64,000 nt of DNA from Cryptomeria japonica. Lineage: Eukaryota > Streptophyta > Pinopsida > Cupressales > Cupressaceae. The stretch covers positions 42,459,140 to 42,523,139 of the forward strand of contig NC_081411.1 in the NCBI RefSeq assembly GCF_030272615.1, read 5' to 3'. The notes below the pieces were generated by a model that was given only the letters and a program-made list of their open reading frames with translations, ran no database searches and had not been told where the DNA came from. The position numbers and the translations under genes were made by a program. This document shows positions 11,761-23,400 of the stretch, piece by piece; within the stretch, counting starts at the first letter, position 1, and every line of letters begins with the position of its first letter.

Positions 11761-11880
11761 TTCAGTCAAAATTTGAGATTCTGTTTTCTGTGAGTTTGAT
11801 TTTACTACTAATATCCCGTTTACAGCCTGTGGCAGATTTGTAGAAAGGATTAGATTAGTATTTGTTGCATTCATCACCTA

Positions 11881-12160
11881 ACACTTCACTTTTGGTGTTT
11901 AAAATCAACAATAGTTAAATTGGACATGCATGGATAATCTAGCACTTCATCTTTTGGTGTTTAAAATCAACAACAGTTAAAATGGACATGCATGGAAAAT
12001 CTCACACTTTGTTGTTTGGTGCTTAAAATAAACATGGGATAAAAGGGACATGCGTGTATCTCACACTTTGTCTTTTGGTGCTTAAAATCAACAAATGATT
12101 AAAATTGACATGTATGCCTTCATATTTTGATTTGGTGTTTTAAAATGGACATGCACATAC
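11881..12160 (+). repeat. Tandem repeat of about 62 bp, four to five copies
   Basis: Each copy reads roughly: cacacttYgtctttggtg, ttaaaatcaacaa, gttaaaatggacatgcatg. Copies lie at about 11881, 11943, 12003, 12062 and a decayed one at 12120. Non-coding; found only in the Tat-A leader. Confidence 0.75.
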
Positions 12161-13821
12161 GTATTCAACATCTAAATTTGGGTCATAAAACAAACATGAA
12201 TCAGGCTGCATTAGATTAAATCATATTTGTTTTTCTTAAAGGTAAAGAATTTTTTGTGTTTGGGGTGGACCTACTGTTGCATTAACTGACTTTCCACCCG
12301 CCTTCGGGGTCTTGGGAGAAAGAAGGGAGGTGACAATGACATCCAAGTTTATTTTATTCTACGTAGAGATGGGTATCTTTGATTGGGGATTTCATCACCC
12401 CACAGAGGTACTTCAAACTGAGATACGTTGGGGATATCATCTCTCCCAGTGTACTCTTGAGTGGATTTCTTTCGAGCCGCTATATAAATATACTAGTTGG
12501 GTGGCTAGAGTGTTGAGTGAATTCGACATATGTGGGGGCGTTCCCTACACCGATAAGCTCAACTAAAGTCTTAAATGGCTTAATCTAAGAATCTGTCATT
12601 GGATTGGGATCCCTCGAAACATTATACTACGAACCAATTTAGTTGCCAAAAACCCTACTTCTAGTGATTTCGGGAGTGCCGATTGTACCCCATAGATTCC
12701 CTTCATGTACCTTACACTATGATACAAAAATCCCTTGACTATAAGATCTTCAGATCTTTGGGGTAAGAGAGACTGGCATGCCTGAGAAGTGTGTGCCATG
12801 GAGTGGAGCTAGTGCTACCAGATTCTCTATCTGTTCATTTTGTCTTGGTATTTTGTAAGGGCCTCATTTGAATGGTTTCCACTTTCCAACCTAAGATTAT
12901 ATTCTGTTCTTTTTCATGTATCGTTGTGCTAGACTAGTATCGAGTCATTCCTGTGGGCTATTTCAGGCCCTATCCTATGTATCTCCGAATTTTTTAAGAT
13001 TGTATGAAAATTGAGTCAGTTAGCTATACTACCTCCAGGCAATTGTTCTTAGATTTGGAAAACTACCGAAACTAGTCTCCAACATGAAATTACAGAAAAC
13101 AAAGTCCATTTTTAAACCAAAAACTTTGAGTCCTTAAATACTTGTGACCCTAGGAAATCCTTTTGCATAGTCCCGCTTACGTCCTCATTATCCTACTAGT
13201 CCTTTGCATAGTCCCACTTATATCCGCATTATCATTCTAAGTCTTAGCATGTAGTTCTCATTCACATCTTCATTATCATCCATACTCATTGCATTTGTCC
13301 ATATTATCATATACGTCTTTGTCTAGACCTCATATATGTCTAAGTCCATTGGTAGGTATAGAGTCATAGCATGTGTCTTCATGGGTCTCCCAGGTGATGG
13401 TTTGCTCCCCTTCGAGCAACCTAATCTAGTACCAAATGACGGTCAACAAGAAATCATTGATGGTCTAGCTAACTTGGCCTGGGATTTAAGAAGACACGTA
13501 CCTCAATATATAGGAGTCATACACGAGATAAACATTGAGTCTAAGATTGCTCATAGAACTGATAAAGAGATTGAGGTAGAATAACTTAGTCAAGAAATGG
13601 AAAGACTCGCATTAGAGAAATCCAAAAATGCTCAGAATCCTCAATAGAGAGTCTAATATAGTCTTGCATACTTCATATTTACGTCTATAGTCTAGCATTA
13701 AGTCATCATCTTACATAGAACCACCCTCATATAGCAGTTTTATATGCCCATCACATGGTCGCAAAAAGCGAAAGGTATAATGGACCCGAACAACACATAG
13801 TCTATAAACCCTACTTGGAAC
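12161..13821 (+). other. Tat-A leader upstream of gag, no recognised gene
   Basis: Open frames at 12312-12566 and 13336-13584 give proteins I do not recognise and have no clear counterpart in Tat-B. A short stretch (about 12780-12810: cctgagaagtg then ggagctagtg) resembles the Tat-B leader at 17512-17545, so part of this leader is conserved between the elements. The segment 13140-13330 has loose repeats of gcatagtcccactta. An intron in the sense leader is possible, but I cannot place splice sites. Confidence 0.5.
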
Positions 13822-15550
13822 ATGGACATGTCAACTAGTGAACACTCAGATACTCAGACGATGTCAACCCTAAACGAACTACAAGAACATCTAATGAAAG
13901 AAGAAATTGAGTCGGCTCAACAAGATCTACATATACTTATGATCTTAGATGCACTCATACATAGCGATAGGGACAAGTATCTCTCATTGTTAAATGGGGC
14001 AAAACTACCTGAAAATTTTGATGTCACAAAGATCTTACCACTGGGAAAAAATTTAGGTCTAGATAGTAGTCAAACGCTGACCACAACACAAATGCAAGTA
14101 ATGACCTCCAGTTTTCCTCACAATGTACCTATCCAAACAAATGTCAACACAAATGCAAATTTCCAAACAAGTGCGATCAATGTTAGTATACCAGCACAAA
14201 GCATACCGATAATATCGAGTGTCTCAACACCTATTCAAACACAAGCAACAAGTGCAACCCAACCTCTCATTTCCTATTCTATAGGATTGACATATGGTCA
14301 CCAAAATGCAAATCTAGGTCTGACCAATGCGACAAGTACAACTCAACCAAACATGGGTTCGCATCACTTATTTCACAGTACTTAGTGGAACGCACAACAC
14401 ACAAAATTATAATCACGGTGCCTTCCACCAACCTCCAAGTTATGCAACAACGAATCCTTTTGTGGGAAATACACAAATACAAGGTTTACCTTTGACTCAA
14501 ATGGATATTTTGACACAACAAATGCAAAGTTTGCAACAACAAATGACAACCATGCAGACTGGTAATGATAAAAAGAGCTACATAATGTAGGACTTGCGTC
14601 CTTATCAATTTGATCACACATTATACATGCTTCCTTTCCCACAACATTTCGAAACACCAAAGTTTGATAGATATCGAGGAAAGAGTGATCCTAGAGATCA
14701 TATCAGAGAATTTTTTATGGCATGTATAGAGGTTGCTTCAGAAGATACTTATCTAATGAGACTATTTCCTAAAAGTCTAGGAGGTCCGGCTTTAGAGTGG
14801 TTTTCACATTTACCACCAACTATCACATCATGGGGAGAATTAGCAGAACAATTTATTGCAAACTTCTCACATAACATCAACACCCCAGTTACTTTGATGG
14901 ACTTATGTGCTGCTAAACAATATGAGAATGAAACATTTGCATCCTTCATACAATGATGGAGGGCTCTCTATAGGAGGTGCAAGACAATTATCCCAGAAAC
15001 AGAACAAGTGGATATGTTCACAGCAAACTTGATTCCCAAGATTAAATATCTGATCCAAATGCAATGTTTATCTACCTTCAAACAAATCAGGGAACAAGCT
15101 CTCAAATGTGAGAAGGGACTAATAGAAAAATGTCTTATTAAGTAAGGCAACACCAACACCAATGACAAATCAAAATTTTGGTCAAAAAACAAAAATGTGA
15201 CTAATGATGGTGTTGTAGACACTAGAACAGTTAATAGAACGCAACTAGTTTTATCATTGGGAACAAATCAATCATCAAATCCAAAAGTGGGGAATAACCC
15301 TCTTTCAACAAATGTAAATGCTACACAAAACATGAACACAAGATACCCTAGGGTAAATGCTCCAAGAAGAAATTACACGCCTCTAGGAGAACCGATTGAG
15401 TCAACACTCAAAAAATTAATACAAAAAAACATGACCACTTTACTAGAAATAAGAGTATATGAACCAGGTCCTTTCAAACCCACATGGTGGAATGACAATG
15501 ATTTCTGTGATTATCATCGAACTAAAAGTCACAAAACAACGAGTCGCTAT
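13822..15550 (+). pseudogene. Tat-A gag, part 1
   Basis: Ty3/gypsy gag. The N-terminal part (13822-14385) contains SLLNGAKLPENFDVTKILP, aligning with LMAQSGAKIPHDFDMSQI in Tat-B gag. After a frameshift near 14390 and a TAG at 14588, the retrotransposon gag core follows (14594-15145: PKFDRYRGKSDPRDHI, YLMRLFPKSLGGPALEWF). Further stops are near 14955 and 15143. The last part carries CDYHRTKSH, the start of a C-X2-H-X4-H knuckle. Tat-B interrupts at 15550 and the frame resumes at 31786. The final knuckle Cys appears to be Arg (CGC) at the junction. Confidence 0.9.
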
Positions 15551-16319
15551 TGTAGACACCTAAAATTGTCCAGTCTAATTAAATAAATATTTTATTTATT
15601 TAATTATCTAAGCTTAATTCTTCTATTAATTAAATAAATCTTTATTTATTTAATTAATTCATTTATCCTCTTCTAGCCTTATTTCTCATTTAAATAAATA
15701 CATTTATTTATTTAAATTACCCCTTTTCCTAAATTAAATAAATATTTTATTTATTTAATTATCCCACTTCTTCTATTAATTAAATAAATCTTTATTTATT
15801 TAATTAATTCATTAACCTTTTCTACTTATGACACATGTCATTCATCTCTTAATTCCTACACTACCTACCCTCTCATTATTTTATTATTTCTTTTACCTAC
15901 CCTCTAATCATAGCCGACCTCCTTTTACACCTCTCAATCTTATCCCTCCATTTCATATAGCGTCTTCTATATAAGGAGATGCTTCCTTCATTATCAAAAC
16001 CCCCCATTGACTACTTGACTACACTACGCTTTTGAACATATGCGATCCTACTTGCAACCACATTTTGTTCTTTGTTGAGCTCTTGTGCACATAAAATCTG
16101 AGAGCAAATATATCAAGCAAGATCAATGGAGATAGGAAGAATGGAGATTCAAACCTTATTGGACATGTGAAGGTATAATCTTTGTGATTTCATTTGATTT
16201 GCATTGTCTTAGGTAATCTTCATATGTTATGGTGGATCTTTGTTGTTGTTAGGCCAGGGTTTTGTGGTTGAATTCATTTAGTCTTTCAACATTGTTGCTA
16301 TCCATTTTCACCATATACA
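15551..16319 (+). repeat. Tat-B 5' LTR
   Basis: Starts tgtagacacctaaaattgtc and ends caccatataca. The first 260 bp contain five successive AT-rich inverted repeats (for example attaaataaatattttatttatttaat). A TATA box (ttctatataaggag) lies near 15966-15979. The 3' copy is the same length. Confidence 0.97.
15967..15977 (+). promoter_or_regulatory. TATA box of Tat-B LTR
   Basis: tctatataagg, about 350 bp before the LTR end; identical in the 3' LTR near 31433. Best candidate for the sense promoter. Confidence 0.65.
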
Positions 16320-16341
16320 TTTTGGCACGCCTGGTGGGACT
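16320..16341 (+). promoter_or_regulatory. Tat-B primer-binding site
   Basis: ttttggcacgcctggtgggac follows the LTR end. TGGCACGCCTGGTGGGAC starts with the required TGG. It differs from the Tat-A site, so the two elements probably use different tRNA primers. The tRNA is not assigned. Confidence 0.6.
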
Positions 16342-16429
16342 CTTGTCCCTTTTGCATTTAACATTTTTGTTGCAGATTTTGTGTTTTGAAGTTGCAGATT
16401 TGACATTTCCGACAACATTTTGACATTTT

Positions 16430-16688
16430 CACATCTGCGTACTTTTGGATCGCGTTTTTGGTTTTCTGCCACGTCTATGACATCTGGGATCGCATCTACG
16501 ACCTTGATAGTATTTTATTTTGCAGATTTTGAAAACCGCATCTGTGTTCTTCAGTCACGTCTGCGGTGTTTTTAGACGCGTCTGTGCCCAGAAATCATGT
16601 GTGGGTTCTGGAACCGCATCTGTGTTTCACAGAAGCGTGTCTGCATTAGGAAGCCACGTCTGTGTCTGGGGTAACCATGTTTGTGTTC
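16430..16688 (+). repeat. Tat-B motif array 1 in the gag leader
   Basis: About eleven degenerate copies of cacgtctgtgt, for example cacgtctatg (16470), cgcatctacg (16491), ccgcatctgtgtt (16536), cacgtctgcgg (16556), cgcgtctgtg (16577), ccgcatctgtgtt (16614), cacgtctgtgtct (16655), catgtttgtgtt (16677). Spacing is 20-40 bp. Most copies contain a CpG in the core. The reverse complement recurs in the PMD intron (30252-30500). Confidence 0.8.
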
Positions 16689-17902
16689 ATGGATTTTGTT
16701 TTTGGGGTTTTATTGATTCAGTTTTTGGTCATTTAATGTTTCAGATCTGGTTTATTTTGAGCTAACATTTGTAGATCTAGCTAATGATATTGGTGCAGTT
16801 TGTCTTGAAAGCGAGATCGTTTGGTAGAAGGCCCCTATTTTCACAAAGTCTTTTGGATTTAAAATTTACCTAACTTGTGTGCTTGCAGGAAGGGGTGATT
16901 ATTTCAAACAATCCAAACTACTAACAAATCTTTGTTGCAGGTCCTTGGCAAGGGTTTTCAGATTTTTATTGTGTGCCTTGTTTTCATAGACTAGAAAACA
17001 CTTCAATTGGTGCACTAAAATTGAATCATTGTCTTTTGTGTCTTGAGCAATAGGCTCTTTTTGTTTAATCTTTAGAGGGCCTATCTTCCCGTGTGGTCAT
17101 TAGGACTACTAGTGAGAAGAGAATGACCCAAGTGGTAGCGAGGAAAACCCACCTCTTCCGAACCACTATAAACAACTGTATTCATGGTGAAAACTATGGA
17201 TAATGTGTGTTGATTAGTTCATATCGACACTATGTCTCCCCATAAACCCGTTTGATCAAATTTATTTGATCATTTGTAGGGCGTAACCCCTACCGGCTGG
17301 GAGCCTTCTTTATTTATAGAGATGAAAGTGCCGCATGTATGGCCACATGAGCAGATGCCCTTACTAGCACCTTTTTGTTTTAGAAGCCAAAATCCTTCTA
17401 GTTGTTGGGGCAGGAGGTCGGACCTCTGGTAGTGGCCCATACACATATGGTTCTTAGTAGAGATACAAAGTTTTCCACGAGGAGTTTTTGTGGGGACTGA
17501 TGCTTCGCTGACCCGAGAAGTGAGTGTCGAGGGTGGAGCTAGTGAGGTCAAGCATCTAAGTATCCACTCTGAATAGCGTAGCCTGGGGGGTAAAACCTCA
17601 TGTGGGATCAACAACTATTGTCTTGGCCAGCCATAAGAATTGTGCTTGACTTATTTTAAACATTCAAAACATTCGAGACCAAACAACAAAATATTGTGTC
17701 TTTTGTGTCTTCAAGTGTATGCAAGACATTTTTACATCAAACAACACACTTTTCTTGGAGTTATTTTGAGTCTAAACACTTACAAAAATTGAGTCCTCAT
17801 CAACATTGTGTCCTCTTGTCATGAAAAATAGTCAAACAGTTAGATTTGGTCACAACAAAACAACTTCACAGATTGGAAAACATTGCACAAATTTTGTAGA
17901 AA
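16689..17902 (+). other. Tat-B leader between motif arrays, no recognised gene
   Basis: No convincing coding region. The segment 17080-17620 includes a stretch (cccgagaagtg, then gtggagctagtg) with a counterpart in the Tat-A leader near 12780-12810. Open frames here (for example minus 17270-17614) show no recognisable family. Confidence 0.5.
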
Positions 17903-18088
17903 TGCGTCTGTGTCTGACATAATAGCATCTGTGTCGTATAACCACGTCTGTGAAGGGCAGAAACGCATCTGTGTTTCCAGAATCAACATTGCAAGTTACA
18001 AAAAAATCTTAGAAACACATCTGTGTTAAACAGAACCACGTTTGTGTCAAGAAATCACGTCTATGAAGTATACAGGCACGTCTATGTT
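17903..18088 (+). repeat. Tat-B motif array 2 in the gag leader
   Basis: Eight copies: tgcgtctgtgtct (17903), agcatctgtgtc (17924), cacgtctgtg (17943), acgcatctgtgtt (17963), cacatctgtgtt (18016), cacgtttgtgtc (18037), cacgtctatg (18056), gcacgtctatgtt (18076). Same motif and orientation as array 1, about 1.2 kb further on and about 500 bp before gag. Confidence 0.8.
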
Positions 18089-18578
18089 CAGAATTGAAAA
18101 ACTTTTACAGTCCAGCAAACACACATAGTTAGTTTCAGAATTCTTGAGCTTCCTAGGTTGTTTCTCCAGGTTTTGATCTAGCATTCGACCTATCTTTGGG
18201 TCTCACATAGTCCATCATTTTTTTACACCTTACATTACATTCACATTTGTCTAAAATTGAGTCAAAAGGTCACTTGCTTGTCCTCAACATACTTTGTCAA
18301 CACACTACATACAACAACACTTTGCTAAGTGGTCCCTCATCAAGGTCTATCACCTTTGGGTCGCATTTGGTCTTACTTAAAGTCAAGGTCAACTTACCTC
18401 ATCAAGAGAAACTATCCTCTCTTTGGAAGTCACACCTACTCTACTACATACATACTTGGTCTTACACTTTGGACATTGCAAGTACACCTCAGATTCATTT
18501 ACATTCCATCCAACTCTTGGTCTTCCATACTTTTTCAATTTTCATCTAGTCTCAGACATCTCGGTCAATACCTAGTTC

Positions 18579-20490
18579 ATGGTTGAAACCCGTCTTCAAA
18601 AATCTAGGAGAGAAACTAAAGAGGCTCAAGAGTCCGCAAACATGAGTTCTTATGAGTATGGCAATGATATCTTTTTCAATTCTGATCATACTACATTACC
18701 TGACATGGATGCTTATAGAAACATTCCAAATGTTGAGAACATGGACACTACAAACAACAATGATACACACAATGACAATATGGACAACTTTTCTGTACAT
18801 TCAGCAGATGTGGAAGAATCCATTATGGATCCCCGTTTCAATAGATTGATTGAGGAAATAATGAGGAGAGATAGACAATACTTCTTACAATTGATGGCAC
18901 AAAGTGGAGCCAAGATCCCTCATGATTTTGACATGTCTCAAATAATGGAAAATCGACCTTTGCAACAAACTCACTCCAACATGGATCAAAGGAGGCCTAA
19001 TAGTGGAGGTAATAGAGGACCACATCTTGTGCCTGAATCACCATCATCTTTGTTTCAAAAACCAGAGGTCCCACATACACATGGTCAAGCATATGATACT
19101 CACCTTCACAGACCATTATGGAAGTCTTATGTAGAGAAATATGCTCAATCACATATCAATGCTAAGGATCAACCACCAAAGCAATTGGATATGCAAAGGC
19201 ATGCTCAAAATTTGGACACAAGGAAACCCCGTGTCAAATTTGGGGGCAACAAATTAGAACATGACATGCCTGTAGTGTATGGTATACATGGAAAAAATAG
19301 ATATTTCGTTCCTCAACATGAATCCATACCAAGTGGTCCATATACGCAACATCATTATAGACCTACTCCATATGAACATGTGTATGATCAATATCATCCA
19401 TATATGCAACATGCTCCTCCTCCAATTGGTGCCTCAAGCATGGGATATGGTCCAAGGAGTCGATCTCCACCTAAGAACAATTTGGAGCAACAAATCAGGG
19501 ACTTACAAAAGAAAATGGAGGACATAAATACACTAAAGCCAACATACACAATGAGAGACATATGTCCTTATCCATTTGACAAGAGCATTCCAATGCCTCC
19601 ATTTCCTACACACTTTGTGATGCCTAAGTTTGATAAGTACAGAGGCAAAGGGGATCCTAAGGCACACATAAGACAGTTTTTCACAGCCTGCATTGAGGTA
19701 GCAGCAGAAGAGACATATTTGATGAGATTATTCCCACAAAGCTTAGGTGATCAAGCTATGGAATGGTTCTCCCAACTTCCACCTGGAATTAAGTCTTGGG
19801 GTGAGCTAGCAGAGGCATTTATTCAACATTTCTCCTACAACATAGAGACAGACATATCAGTCACTACTTTGTGCAACACCAAGCAAAAAGATGGAGAGTC
19901 CTTTTCGTCATTTTTACAAAGATGGAGAAATGTAGCTAGCAGATGCTCTTGTGAAATTCCACAAAAACAAATGGTGGAGATGTTCACCCAGAATGTCAAC
20001 AAAGACATTGGCTATGATCTAAGGAAAAATTGTTTGTCCACCTTCAAGGATGTCATTGAAAAAGGCTTAGCGACATAAAAAGTCCTAATTGAACAAGGAG
20101 TCATTAAGATATTCAAGGAAAACAAAGATGACTTTAAAGGAAAAGATAAGCCAAGATTTTGGAATAAAAACAAGAACACAGTCAATGATGGTGTTGTGGA
20201 TGCCAATACGATGCGACCCAAATTCATTTTTTCAGGATCAAGCTCTACAAACAATCAAGTGAATACTCAAACAACTTCTAGATCACAAAGGAAGTATACC
20301 CCATTGGGAGAACCACTTGAGTCAGTCTTCAAGAAGCTAGTGGCAAACAAAGTAATCACAATTCCAGATTTTCCTCCATATGAACCAAAGGTCAAACCAA
20401 ATTGGTGGAATGATGATGAATATTGTGAATTTCATAAGAGCAAGGTTCATAAGACAGGAAATTGTCATCGACTGAAGAACATCATATAGG
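18579..20490 (+). pseudogene. Tat-B gag
   Basis: Capsid/nucleocapsid polyprotein. ATG at 18579 opens a clean 499-codon frame, ended by TAA at 20079 where the relative sequence suggests a Gln codon (KGLAT then KVLIEQG). The frame continues to a TAG at 20488. The N-terminal 300 residues are hydrophilic and rich in Asn, His and Gln. The retrotransposon gag core is at residues about 340-480 (PKFDKYRGKGDPKAHI, YLMRLFPQSLGDQAMEWF). Near the end is CEFHKSKVHKTGNC: a zinc-knuckle spacing C-X2-H-X4-H-X4-C, with His where CCHC knuckles have the second Cys. Confidence 0.92.
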
Positions 20491-23400
20491 ATCTCATTGA
20501 TAGAGGTGACATTGAGATTGAAGGACATTCATCCAACCAAGAACATGAGATGTTTAAGGAACCATTCCCAAAGCATGACAAGGGAAAAGCTAAAGCCACA
20601 GATGACCAAACCAACTATACCAGAGAAACCTATAACTATGATTCAACTATCAATCACATTTTGATGGACAATTACGTCTCTACCATTATCATCAAGGACA
20701 AAACCCTTGAGAATTCTACCTAGAGACCCAAGATCGTTCTGAAAGGAATTGGATCTTCTTCTGAACCTACCTCTGAATGTCATGTTACAACCCGTCGAGG
20801 TAAAATCACTTTGCAAGGTGCTCCCATTAAAAACACCACTTCTTCATCAACCAAACTTGAGTATGACCTTGTAGAACAGTTAGGGAAAACACCCGCACTC
20901 ATCTCCATCCTTGAGCTCTTACGCATATCCCCTGCACATAAAGCTATTCTTGACAAAATCTTGAGAGACATTGCCATTCCTACTAATCTGAACGTGGACC
21001 AGTTTCAAGCCATGGTGGGATACCTTTCCATTCCACACTCCCTTACATTCACAGAAGCCGACGACGCCTCCGTGAGCCAACCATATAATGCACCACTACA
21101 CATTGAAGCCTTCATACACAAACATCGAATAAAACGAGTCCTGATAGATGGAGGAGATGGTCTAAACATTTTTACATTGAGCACAATTAAACAATTGGGA
21201 TATTCTGATAAAGCTGTGAATTCTACAAACAAAATCACCATCAAGGCATATGATGATGAAGAGCATTCATCGAAGGGCACAGTCACCTTACCTCTCAGAG
21301 TTGGGCTAATTATGAAGGATGTGATTTGTCAAGTACTTGATATTGATCTCACTTACAACATATTGCTAGGACATCCTTGGATTCATGAAATGAGGGCAGT
21401 CCCATCTACATATCACCAATGCATTAAGTTTCCTCACAATGGAGGGGAGGTTACAGTTAATGGTGATCCTAATCCGTTCATATACTGCAATAGCCTAAGA
21501 TCAAAAACTGAGACCATCATTCCCAGTAATCATGAAGCTGTTCCTTCTTCTGCATACATTGATCCTGAGTCATTAAAACCTTCAACATCAAAACAAGGTG
21601 AGCTTAAAGGCAAATTTCAGGACAAGGGCATGAGGCAATACACTTTAAATCAGACCATGTACTTACAACAAGTCAGGAGTTCACCGAAAGAATATGAGGA
21701 CCACATCCTAACAAGCAAGTATCCATCATTGTACTCAAATGGGACCCTACTACCTTTCAAAGATGGGGCGAACTGGAAGAGGAAGACTTATACAAAATGC
21801 TTTACAAAGACCTTGAGGATGATACACAAGATCACATCAGTCTACCATGTGAGAAATATGGCAAAGGTTTCAAGATCCTACAAAAATTTGGGTATGATGG
21901 AAAAAGCCCTCTTGGGTTACGAAAGGAAGGTATCATTGAACCTCTACAACCTGAATTGACATTCAAAAAGGAACGCTCGAAGGGACTTGGTTTCCTGACT
22001 TCCAAGGTCCATGCTCAAAGGATAGAAGAAGCTTTGCAAATCAAAGCTGCCAAAATTAAATAAGAAGATTGCTATTCCATAGACTCCAACGAATGGGAAT
22101 GGGGTTCAGACAAATCCTCCAGTGACTACGAGCTCACCAAGATATTCAGAGAGCTAGATGAACCCATAGAAGAAGAGGAATTTTATAAAAAATTCAAAGT
22201 GGGTCAAGAAATAAACCATGAGGATTCCACACAGTCCTTGTCTCAAGGTCCTAGGTTGAAATCACATAGGATGAGAACACCTATCCCAGAATGCGCTACT
22301 AGTGATGATAATTTGGATTCATTCACGATTGAGACTGATGAGGAGAGTGCCATCGATGACCTCGATAATTACCTTGACATACCTGAATATAACTGCATCT
22401 TCACTCTTAGCCCCGCTAACTTTGAAGACATTAAAGGCCTTCCCCTTGTTCACCATCAACTCATTGACTGGGATCATGAAGGACCTGCACAGTTTGACAC
22501 ATTCCAAAATGATGAAGCTTTTATTGACTATCTTGGCATATGAGAGGATCTTACCCCTAGGGACCATAAAGTGGGATACACTATAGAACTCAATAGCATG
22601 GCATATTTTGGTGAGGGCATCGAGCCTTCTAGTTGCAAAAATATAAAAATAAAAACAAAGCAAGGGTCTTATGGCGAAAACCACACTGTGGCGCTATCTG
22701 ACCCCCAAAAAGTAAAAAGAAAGGACGTATCTAAGGGTGAAAACCTCTCTGAGGCACCCAAAGATGGAAGGCTCAACATTCTCCCAGCATCATATGAGGA
22801 AAAGTCATCCATGTTGGTAGAAGAGACTATCAAAACAAACATTGGTACAAAAGAGGTTCCACACAACATATTCCTGGCTCAATCGTTGACGGAGTCAGAA
22901 AGGTCAAAATTCATAAGTTTCTTCAGGGAGAAACAAATCAACTTTGCATGGTCATACGCTGATATGCTGGGATTAGATCCAGATTTGGTAATGCATCATT
23001 TGACAGTTAAACCGGGGGCAAAACCAGTGAAATAGAAATTAAGAAAGATGCATCCACAAGTTGCACTATTGGTCAAAGCAGAACTTGAGAAATTATTGGA
23101 TGTCGGATTCATACGCCCAATTGATTATCCTGAATGGATCTCCAATTTAGTACCTGTCAGTAAACCAGATCGCAGCATCAGAATATGTATAGATTTTAGA
23201 GACATCAACAAAGCTTGTCCTAAGGATGATTTCCCATTACCAAATATTGACTTGATTGTCGATCTCACAGCAGGCCATGAAATTTTTATCATTGATGGAT
23301 GGATTCTCTAGTTATAATCAAATAAAGATCACGTCTGAGGATCAACACAAAACATCTTTCACTTGTCCTTGGGGAACGTTTTGTTGGAATGTCATGCCCT

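Noticed and set aside
12312-12566. 84-codon frame in the Tat-A leader
   Set aside because: No counterpart in Tat-B and no domain; left in the leader description and not called as a gene.
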